From Microdochium bolleyi (Eukaryota; Ascomycota; Sordariomycetes; Xylariales; Microdochiaceae), in contig KQ964252.1 of the NCBI GenBank assembly GCA_001566295.1, positions 558,001-622,000 on the forward strand: DNA of 64,000 nt. The letters run 5' to 3'. The position numbers were made by a program, and so were the translations under genes. The number at the start of each line of letters is the position of its first letter. Position 1 is the first letter of the stretch. Positions 34,662 through 45,622 of the stretch are shown piece by piece. The notes under the pieces were generated by a model. The model saw only the letters and a program-made list of their open reading frames with translations, searched no databases and was not told the origin of the DNA.

Positions 34662-35723
34662 CTTCTTGTGTCACCATTGGGACTACATTGGCGGCGTCCC
34701 GGCTTTCCTTTTTCATGTGGGCTTAAGCAGAGACTGAAAGGTAATTGCCCTGGAAGAGAGACACAGCAACTGGCGGCAAACCACCCCAACACAAGAAAGG
34801 GGCAGCTTTCATGCGATCATCACAATTCATCTACCTACTTTGTCCTTCCTTCTCTCCGCCAGCCCGACTTACTGATCGACTACGTTATGGACCCTTTCTT
34901 TCCCCCTCGCTCGTTTGTTTTCCGCTGTTGTTGGCTTCCGATCAGTTCTCCACCCAAAAGCCCTTCCCGGGCTCGTTTCATCCTTGCGCGCTACCGCCGC
35001 CGTGCCATCATCCCGTATCAGAACTCTTCTCGGACTTTCCTTCTCTCTCTTCACCCCTTTGTTTATCGAGGGAATGCAATGATCGTTTGTGTTTCTTCTT
35101 TCTTTGTTTTTGGTTTTCTATCTGGTGGTAGTCATGGCTCAGAGGAAGAGGATGCCGCGTGCTAGGTCTTCTGACGGCATCGTGGCAAACACGCGGTTTT
35201 TGTTTTGTTGATCTGCTGCAGAAACCTAGTCCGAAGGATACCAGTAGCCAGGACCTAATGATCAAGAAGAGTCACCCAGAAGAAAGAAAGGAGTGCTGTA
35301 AAGAAGGCCGAGAATAAAGCACAAGTCGCATCACAAGAGGAATGGATACAATCACCAGGCACACACGATACGGCAGCCATGCTTGTGAGCTTTGATAGTT
35401 CACTCATTCAGATTCATCCTCCCGTCCATCTCCTTCCTCAGTAGCTACCTGGATTTATGCCAGTAAGATTGCAAGCTAGAGATGCTCCCCGCTTCTCACA
35501 TCCTCGAGGTAGGCTCGTTCTGATATCCTCGACGATCAATGCCCGCCCTCAAGTAAACAACACTCTTATGATCGAGCCAACTGATGCTAAGAGCAACGCC
35601 TGATTTCCATTTTCATGTCCATTCGTGATAGTTCGTTTCATTTCAAACAACAACACCAATAAATGCTACCCCGTACTTTGGCCACGGGTCTCGATCACCG
35701 GCTTTTCTGCATCGATACTGTTC
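34662..35723. other. intergenic between convergent genes
   Basis: T/C-rich sequence resembling long 3' untranslated regions. A 165-codon open stretch starting near 34,668 is Pro/Phe/Ser-rich by composition and shows no domain. An AATAAA lies near 35,312 on the plus strand. No gene recognised. Confidence 0.5.
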
Positions 35724-38561
35724 TTAGTTCTCCTCCTCATCCTCTTCGATCGGTGCCGGTGTTCGTCGCTCGGTCCGCCTCTTTGGCCGGCGGTGGCGGT
35801 TGCTCGCAATATTGCTCGCCGAGTCCTCGGGCTTGAGGTCAAAATCATCGCCACCCCAGTCACTCTCGCTCGTCATATCATTGTCTTCGCCCATCGCCCA
35901 GGGTGGTCGCTCGTAGCCGCTCGAGTAGCTGTCGCCGCTTAGCTGCGGCAGGACATCGATGCGGCCACCTGCACGGCGGTACTGCTGGCTCGCCAGTAGA
36001 CCTGTGTTGCGGGTGCGCAGCGCGTTTCGCACAATCTCGGCGCGGTGGTGCAGTCTCTCAAACGCGTCTTCGAGTGCTTCCATGCCTTGGTAGATCTCGC
36101 GCTCGACCTCGGCGAGGACAGCCATCTCCATCTCTTCGTCGTGCGATACGGCATGTCGGCTCTGACCCGGTGCGACAGACGACGAAAGTGAGACGAAGGA
36201 GGCGGGCGTCGTGCCTCGCGAGTACATTCCGGAGAACGGCGTGGTATTGCGTGAACCACCAAAGCCTGGAGTTGGGCCGCGCGCGCCTCTTCCAGGAGTC
36301 ATCGGGCCGCGGGACGGAGGTGGTGAGAAGAACCCGTTCGCTGGCGTTCCTCCCCTTGAGGGGTTCTCAGCAGTCGGAGTGAGGAGTTCGTCGGCATCAG
36401 CGCCCGACCACAAGAACCCGTCGAACCGGCCGGAAGTGAGGATCTCCCACTCCTGGGGGCTAATGTCTGTCATGGTGGACAGCAAGTCGTGGTGCGCAGG
36501 ATTGCGGACAAGATAGACTGCGGTCTCGGCATCACGAGGCGCCTGAGGAAGTCTGTATAGTCGCTGCAGAGAAAGGCCACTCTTGACCATGAAGTCTGTT
36601 CGTGGCTTGCGCATGGACGGTGTCGGGGCTCGGACGGAAGGCTGCAACTCACGCGCTCCAGACATCAACGCCAGGTAGTATAGCTTCTCCTCATGCGACA
36701 GGCTTGTAAGAATAGCGAATGACAGCGTCTCGTCATCAACCTCTGATGGCGCCGGAGCGGGCGCGTCGGCGCAGTTGTTCATCCACTTGTCGACAGCAGA
36801 CTTGACTTTCCTAGACTGTCTCAGGTAGTGGTCGCGGAATTCCTCCGCGATGTCGGGATCCAGCTGGATAGGGGACGACGGCCTCGGGGGCATAGCTGCA
36901 GAGTCCTCGATGGCGTTCGCAGTCATGGAGGCCATGTCAAACGGCGGCCATGATGGCAGCTCGACTCTTCCTCCGACTCTTTCGAGAACCTCACCCCAAC
37001 CAAGTCCTTGGTGCTCCTCTGGGTACTTCTCGCACATGATACAGCTGCATCCCTCGGCGGGGAGGTCTCGAGAGAAGACGTCTTCGAGGCGATCAAGGAG
37101 CCGCCGGGCAACTGATTTGTGACCCGTCGCCACGGCTACGGACCCTTGTTTGTTGAGCACAGTCTGATAGTGGTCCAGCATGTTGTAGAGGGGCGCGAAT
37201 ATTGTATCAGCCCCGACGAGAGGTGGATTCGACGGTCTCGTGCCATTTTGTCGAGGTATGGCGGCAAGGAAGTTCTTGGAAACGGGATGGCTCAGTCCTC
37301 CGTGTTGCAGCAGATAGTCGACCCGCGGGATCTCTTGGATGTTAAGCGGCGGCGGCGGCGGTGGTGGAGGCGGAGGTGGCCCAAAGTCCGTCATCGGTGT
37401 CGCTGTGGGTGTGGGCCGGTCACGTTCGTCATAGTAGACCTCAGGCGTAGGGCTGGGTTTCATGCCTCCCATCATGGGCGGTGGAGGTGGTGGAGGGAAG
37501 GCGAGGTGAACTGTAGGTGTTCTCGGGGAAGCGTCTTGCACCGAGTCGGGGGAGTCGTCGATGATCTCAACGTGATTCGCTAGGTTTGAAGTCTTGCGTT
37601 GTGATGATTTCCGTTGGGGCAAAACTGAAGACGCGGCGGACCGCGCGCCGGCTGTCCTGTCATCACTGAGCGTTGAGTCCTCGTCGTCGACAATCGTGAC
37701 GCCGAATGGCGGAGGTGGTGGAGGCCGGCGCTCAGCTGATGACCGCACATAGGTGGCTTGACTAGAGGCCCTAGATTTCGCAGACAGCTTTGACCGGTCA
37801 TCGCGCTTCGAGCTCGAGCGAGACACGCCTGAAGTTCTCGACCTCGGCCTGTCAGCTTCGGAGCTCGGACTCTCCTTGGGGCTGAGGGTCGAAGCCTTGC
37901 TGAATCGCTTGTCCCCTGAGAGATCCGTCTCTGGCGGGCTCGGCGGCCTGCTGTTGCGTGAGGAGCCCTTCGCATCTGGCGTGGTGGTTGTCGTATCTGC
38001 CGATTTCGACCGTTGCCTGTCCCCGAGATCGGTCGCAGTGGCATCTGGGGTGAGCGGGTTCGACGACTGCGGCGCAGCAGCCGAGAGGTCGTCGCGGCTC
38101 GCCGCGCCCACGTTCTCCTTGCTGTGGGCCTTGCTAAAGCTCGGATACGGTAGGCTGATCCTGCTCCCTCCAAGTAGCGACTCTGGTGTGAGGTCGCTCA
38201 TGCTCGCCGTCTTGCGCTCACGGTCCCGCTGCTTCTCCTCCCGGGTCCGGTGACGGCGGTGTGAGGTCTGCGAGGCGCCATCTTCCCCTTCTCCTCCTTC
38301 GGTCGGCTCCCTTCGAGACTTGTGCCTGCGTGGCCGGTCGGACTTGTGCCTGCGGTGTTCCTTGTCATCGCCATCCTTGTCCTTGTCCTTGTCCCTCTCC
38401 CGTCTCTCTCTGTCCCGCTCCTTGTCCCGGGGCGGCTTGTCACCGCTCTTGCTGACGCGGGACTTGCGTTCCTTCAGGTGGGTGTCGTCGGTCAGGACAG
38501 AGGCCGACATGATTGACGGCGAGACGGACTCGCCATCTCGATCCTTTTCGGAGCTGCCCAT
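35724..38561 (-). CDS. large disordered polyproline protein with a Cys-containing core, unknown function
   Basis: Intronless gene of 945 residues from the ATG at 38561 (MGSSEKDRDG). An in-frame extension upstream has no ATG. The N-terminal third is highly charged: Lys/Asp/Arg repeats (DKERDRERRERDKDKDKD) and Ser-rich stretches around a conserved-looking MSDLTPESLLGG motif. The middle has three polyPro runs, the longest at about 37,343-37,378, which resemble profilin- or SH3-binding segments. A folded-looking core follows (about 480-760) with GCSCIMCEKYPEEHQGLGWGE and helical segments. Then comes a Gly/Pro/Thr-rich linker, a helical stretch (AVLAEVEREIYQGMEALEDAF) and an acidic end (PIEEDEEEN). 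I do not recognise the family with confidence. The composition would suit a nuclear or cytoskeletal scaffold, which is inference only. Confidence 0.82.
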   Translation of the reverse strand: MGSSEKDRDGESVSPSIMSASVLTDDTHLKERKSRVSKSGDKPPRDKERDRERRERDKDKDKDGDDKEHRRHKSDRPRRHKSRREPTEGGEGEDGASQTSHRRHRTREEKQRDRERKTASMSDLTPESLLGGSRISLPYPSFSKAHSKENVGAASRDDLSAAAPQSSNPLTPDATATDLGDRQRSKSADTTTTTPDAKGSSRNSRPPSPPETDLSGDKRFSKASTLSPKESPSSEADRPRSRTSGVSRSSSKRDDRSKLSAKSRASSQATYVRSSAERRPPPPPPFGVTIVDDEDSTLSDDRTAGARSAASSVLPQRKSSQRKTSNLANHVEIIDDSPDSVQDASPRTPTVHLAFPPPPPPPMMGGMKPSPTPEVYYDERDRPTPTATPMTDFGPPPPPPPPPPPLNIQEIPRVDYLLQHGGLSHPVSKNFLAAIPRQNGTRPSNPPLVGADTIFAPLYNMLDHYQTVLNKQGSVAVATGHKSVARRLLDRLEDVFSRDLPAEGCSCIMCEKYPEEHQGLGWGEVLERVGGRVELPSWPPFDMASMTANAIEDSAAMPPRPSSPIQLDPDIAEEFRDHYLRQSRKVKSAVDKWMNNCADAPAPAPSEVDDETLSFAILTSLSHEEKLYYLALMSGARELQPSVRAPTPSMRKPRTDFMVKSGLSLQRLYRLPQAPRDAETAVYLVRNPAHHDLLSTMTDISPQEWEILTSGRFDGFLWSGADADELLTPTAENPSRGGTPANGFFSPPPSRGPMTPGRGARGPTPGFGGSRNTTPFSGMYSRGTTPASFVSLSSSVAPGQSRHAVSHDEEMEMAVLAEVEREIYQGMEALEDAFERLHHRAEIVRNALRTRNTGLLASQQYRRAGGRIDVLPQLSGDSYSSGYERPPWAMGEDNDMTSESDWGGDDFDLKPEDSASNIASNRHRRPKRRTERRTPAPIEEDEEEN

Positions 38562-40331
38562 GGTGATCGGAAGCGTGTTGCTGTCGGGGTGGCCAGCACA
38601 CCCAAGCTGTGCGTCTTCGCCGTGAGGACTTGTGGAAGCCCGATAGGGCCCGAATTGTGGGGATCGCTCTCTGGCGTTGGATGTCGAGCTCTGCGCTCTG
38701 CCGTTGGCGAACGGGCGGTGTCGAGACTGCAGATGGAACGCCGGCGACCGGTGCCGGGCGTGTCCTGGATGTGTTGCGGGGGGTGCTTCGTGGTGCGAGG
38801 TTGTGGTGTTGCGTTGACGCAGGAAGGAGGAGGTCTGACCGTTGCACCGAGACAACAGACAGCTCGCAGAGCAGCTTGCGAGCCTGGAGCAGCGTCTAGG
38901 CTTCGGCTGTGGTGTGGTGTGTGTGTGTGAAGGGAGTGTGGAGCACCTGAGTCTTGGAAGTTGCCAGGATCAGGTTCTGGCGGTGGCGGCCAGCAGGCAC
39001 GACTCTGCCTTTGACTGGACTCGATTCACACCTGCAGCAAGAGAGCGAGGAACTGCTTGTGCCCCTCCGTCCCGCTGCCAGCACACATGCTCGACTGTTC
39101 GGCCAAGACAGAAGCCGGCTGCGCTCTGCATCGTGCCATGGGCGCTTCTTTGGGCAGCAAGTGCAATCATGCTAGCAGCTAGTAGCCCTGCCTGCCCGTC
39201 CCGAGTGCCAAGTTCACAACGGCTGTCCAACCACCACCCCGCCCGCCTGGAGCACCACCGAGCGGGAGCCAGGGCTGGCGGCTAGTCTAGTCTCCCAAGT
39301 CCCTTGCCTGTCATGCGACCGCCCGTCCCAGGACGCTGGATTTCGCACGACTCACGACAATGCCCTCTGGCTCCATTGCACTGGCACGTGAGACTCGACG
39401 ACAGCCAGCAGTGTATTGCACCTTCCAGTAGGTTGCAAAGCCTGCAGACCGGGTTCGGGCCGCCAACCATCGGACCGTGTCCATGGACAAATCTATCGCT
39501 TGGAGCGGTCACGTCACATGGGCCTGACAATCTCTTTGTCATTCCCGGGCAAGAGGGTGGGGGAAAAGCGGAGGCGGCGATCAAGCAGGAAGCCAGAAGC
39601 CTTTTTGCAGAAAGCCAGCCTGCCTTACTCTTCTGAAATTTGTCACAATCAAGTGCACCGAATTACTATCAGTGGGCATCAGCAATGTGAAGGATAGGCG
39701 AAGATGCCTGCGGTCTTGAAATTTCATCGATCATCTGGGACGCCAGGGGCTTTTGGCGCGCCAAGCCAAAAGTCACCGGTACATGAACCTAACCGCAGCA
39801 TTGAGCTGAGGGCTATGTCTCTGGTACTCTGGGTCACGTCGCGGTTCACACCATCTACTTGAGGGATAGTAATTGGCATCTATTCAATGGATGGTCGACA
39901 ACGTAGAACGGTGTCTGGTCTGATCAGTTTACAAATGGTTCGATCTTGACCGGAACTATCTTTAGAACAGCAGTTCAGCTACATCGTCTTTAGCTCGGAT
40001 TCTAAGCGCGCGCATCCGACCAACATCTCCAAACTTCGAGCTTGGCTCCGCACATTAAGCTTCGTCCATTTGGAATGACCAGTGACAAAGACTCTTTGTC
40101 TATTGCATAAATTTCGAACCTCTAGATCTTCCTGAATTCGATTCTAGTTATTTGCCATGCCGTCATAAACCCTGTAGACCTATTACTGCGGACTACTTTT
40201 CAAATCGCTAAAGTTGTTTTCCCCTATGAAAGCGCCATGATCATGTGGATCATCCATGTATAAATCAAAATATGAACCCCGATTATCCTCGAGGTGAACT
40301 GAAAGCCGTAAGATCGATTTGATCAGACGGA
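38562..40331. other. intergenic, no gene seen
   Basis: Upstream region of the polyproline gene (minus) and downstream region of ATP sulfurylase (minus). 39,600-40,330 is less GC-rich than the surroundings and holds no open frame of note. Confidence 0.45.
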
Positions 40332-42493
<2,162 letters not shown>

Positions 42494-43287
42494 CTAAGGT
42501 CGCAACGATTTCTCCGGGTCGTAAGTGCAAGCGAAGAGTACGAAGACGAAGGCAAGAATTGAAGAGGAGAAGGCGGGAACGGGGAGCAATAGCGTGCCTT
42601 GCGTCGGCCACTTTATTTATCGAGTCACTTTGTCAAAGGCGTCGGCGGGCGCGCGAGGCCAAGAGCAGTTGCAGCAGCGGCCACACGCGGGAGCGGCGGG
42701 GCAAGGGCGACCATCGGCACAACCCAGGATCAAGGGAATCCACCCGGACCGCGAGTCTGCATGTACTCCGGGCCCTGCGCCGCACCAAGTTCCACCGCTT
42801 CTGTAACCCACGGTACATGTACCTTCGCCCGCAAGATGACCGCCATGTCATGCTAAGGAGCAGGCATTTTCCGGTGGCCGTAGATCTGCCGTCCGCTACG
42901 GGAGAAGCCGTTTCGGAATCTTGAAGGTCGTGTCACATTCTGAAGTTGTCTGGACGACTCCGAGAGAACCGGTCTACTGCAAGACCCTGTGAGCATCATA
43001 AAACTTGCCAGGCCGTGAGCCTCGCTTCCAGCTTGCTTGAGGAACCACGGTCTCACCGCAAGGGTCTTTTTGATATGTAGCCAAGATAGTCAGCGGCAGA
43101 CCACCATGGACTGCCGGCCATTCACGTCGTCGCCGTCCGCGATGGCGTGCTCGAGCTAAAATACTTTCAGAACGCCACACTGCTCATGCCGAAGGAGATA
43201 GCGCTGCCAGGTCCCGCTTAAGTTAAGGTCGCGGGAGAGTCCCGGTCAAAGTCGTGCGCAAACTTCAGTTTTCCATCAGCTAAAGGC

Positions 43288-43566
43288 ATGGTAGGTAGTG
43301 GGAGCAGGGGCACATCTACCGACTTCCGTGTCACGGGTGTGGTGCTTGTCCTCATTGGGCTTTCCATGTGGATGATCGCCGCAACATCTCCGGCGGCAGA
43401 ACCTTGCGCACGAGCGCAACCACGAGGAGAAAATTCATCAGGACCGATCCTCCCCTCGGCCTCTCCCTCCCAATGGCAAATCTCCGAGGAGTTCTGCAGG
43501 ATTCACAAACGTACATGTCGAGTTTTCGCCATCACAGAGTTCTGCTCGAGTGGATCTGCAGACTGA
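43288..43566 (+). CDS. weak candidate small secreted Cys-containing protein
   Basis: A 92-codon ATG-initiated frame. Residues about 17-35 (TGVVLVLIGLSMWMIAA) look like the core of a signal peptide. The mature part has four Cys (EPC, EFC, RTC, EFC). No family is recognised, and no intron or promoter supports it. It could equally be a chance frame in a long intergenic region. Confidence 0.2.
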   Translation: MVGSGSRGTSTDFRVTGVVLVLIGLSMWMIAATSPAAEPCARAQPRGENSSGPILPSASPSQWQISEEFCRIHKRTCRVFAITEFCSSGSAD

Positions 43567-43760
43567 ACGTTCGACGTGGGTGGCGTCGGTCGAGCCGGTT
43601 GCTCAGTCGCAAATCATGCCTAGGTGTGAACAATATGTGACCAGGGTCGGCCACCGGGTGAACCACCGCAGTCATTCCAGTCCTCGGTCTTAAAGTCACC
43701 CAGGTATCGGAAGGGAGCTTGTCCTTTGACGTGATCAGCGATGGGACGTGCTCATGCAGG

Positions 43761-43784
43761 CACGCGAGGCACGCGAGGCACGAT
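43761..43784. repeat. 9-bp tandem repeat (CACGCGAGG)
   Basis: Two perfect copies of CACGCGAGG followed by a partial third (CACGA), preceded by a related GCAGG. Confidence 0.75.
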
Positions 43785-43949
43785 AGCCGGCAAGCAGTCG
43801 CTGAGTGCCGCGGGGCTCCGCATTGCGTCAGTGGACTTCCGCATTGCGAGCGGCGGTGTTTTCCCCGAGTTCCGGCGGCCGAGCTAGACTTCCCGGCAAG
43901 GCGACATGCGGATGATGAGGTGCGCTAAATAACTTTTCGGCACCTTGCT

Positions 43950-43971
43950 TACCTTAAGGTACCTTCAGGTA
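43950..43971. repeat. paired 12-bp palindromes of the TACCTTNAGGTA type
   Basis: TACCTTAAGGTA (43950-43961) is a perfect palindrome. It overlaps TACCTTCAGGTA (43960-43971) by two bases. Related copies are at 44920-44931 (TACCTGAAGGTA) and 45061-45071 (ACCTTCAGGTA). A 6-bp hairpin, CCGGCT/AGCCGG with a 5-base loop, is at 44899-44915. Confidence 0.8.
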
Positions 43972-45622
43972 TGGTGATTCGCAAAACCCGCACCTGCGGC
44001 CCACGTGTGTGGGAACCTGGTGGGGTGGCTGTCGTCAAACTTGGAAGTGCCTTGGAACCATCGTGATTGTTGCTGCGAGGTGCCCCGCGAGCCCCATTTG
44101 CGCGATTCAGAGCAGCCTTGGAAGCGCGAGCGAGAGATGATGGGCTCGTGGCGAAAGCCGCTGCATGAACCTCCGAAGCTCTTGGGGACGTTGCAGCTTT
44201 ACGACAGCAAGACTTTGCGGAGTACTGGAGTAGCTGTTCCTCTTGTGATTCAGGCAAAGATAACGAACGACCTTGGTCCGAGTAGCAGGCGATTGTCCTA
44301 CTTCGGGTGACGACGTGCACTTGACAACGCTGCCTGCCTGCGCTCGTGTGGAGGCTTCCGGTGGTCAATATTGCTGTCGAGTGCTCATTTGTCACCCTCC
44401 TGGAGCAGGCGTGCCGAAGTACCGCAGCCAGAGTGGGATGGTGAAGCCCGTGGTACCAATCAGGACCCTGGGACAAGCAGGCCGACACAGCGTGGTCGAA
44501 GCTCTGAGAGGCCATTGTGTGCAGAGACTGAGAGACATGGCGTGCTGTCACGAGATCTGCAACAGCCTCACAAATGCGCCAGCCGCCCCGGGCCATTCGA
44601 ACAGGTGTGTCTTTGGCGATGCTTTCCTAGTGCAATGGGAGCTCGTGGGTCGGCGGTAGGGATGCAGGAACGGGAGGTACTCCGGACGAGCGTATAGAGA
44701 CACCAGAAGCATTGGCTAGAGCTGGAATGCGGCTGCAGGCGCCCTGGACGCAGTATGCCCAGCCACCCACACAGCGTCTTGGTGCCGTCGAACAGTGGTC
44801 GAATTGCGTTGTCGCAAGCCAACTGTGGTTTCCTGTCAGCTGCATCCGGTACCAGCCACCCCGTTGGACGCCTCCTGCACGCAAACGCCTATCGTAGGCC
44901 GGCTAAACAAGCCGGACATTACCTGAAGGTACAGGCAGCACTTTTGATGTCCCGAACGTGAGCGTTGCGACGGGCAGCACACGGGTGAGTGTTTCTGATC
45001 GTCTCGACGCTTCACCACTGGAAACACCTTGCTCATCACGATTGGCCGTCAAGGTTTAACACCTTCAGGTAATTAGACGCGTGCAAGTGTGCATGTGCTG
45101 CGTTGGCTGTCTCGTCTGATCGTGCCCAATGGATCCGTCGAATCACTGACGATGCCCAGCCCATGACACTTCTCCCCCTGACAGCGCATTCCCCACTCTG
45201 CCTATCGCATCCGGCAAGCCGCTCACTTCCAGGTTCGGACTGGAATCAGTGCTGCACCCGCCTCATCTCGCATACAGCACGCTTCACGAGCGCCGCGCCC
45301 GCCATCTACCATCCTCCAGCCGACAACGACCACCTCTACGGCCTGCGCACAACCAAACAACCACGTCGCGACGTCCACAATGTGTCGCGACCTCTGAGCA
45401 CTGCCTCCGTCATCTTTGCGACGACCCGGCCGGCTCCCTGGAGCTCCGCGACGACCAATCCATAGCGACTTCGACGAACGATAGGTGCCACTCCCGTCCT
45501 GGAGCAGGCTTTCGACTTAGGGTGGACAACGCGACTACGTCTATCGCCTTCGCTCGCCGTTCGCCAGCGTTCAGAATCGGTTGTTCGTAGCTCTCGATGG
45601 ACTCATAAGCCTTACGGACACG

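Noticed and set aside
34668..35165. 165-codon plus-strand frame after the mucin
   Set aside because: No ATG at its start, composition-driven Pro/Phe/Ser sequence, and located where a 3' untranslated region is expected.
43949..44596. 215-codon minus-strand frame
   Set aside because: No recognisable domain, Ser/Ala/Arg-rich by GC content, and it runs through the palindrome cluster.
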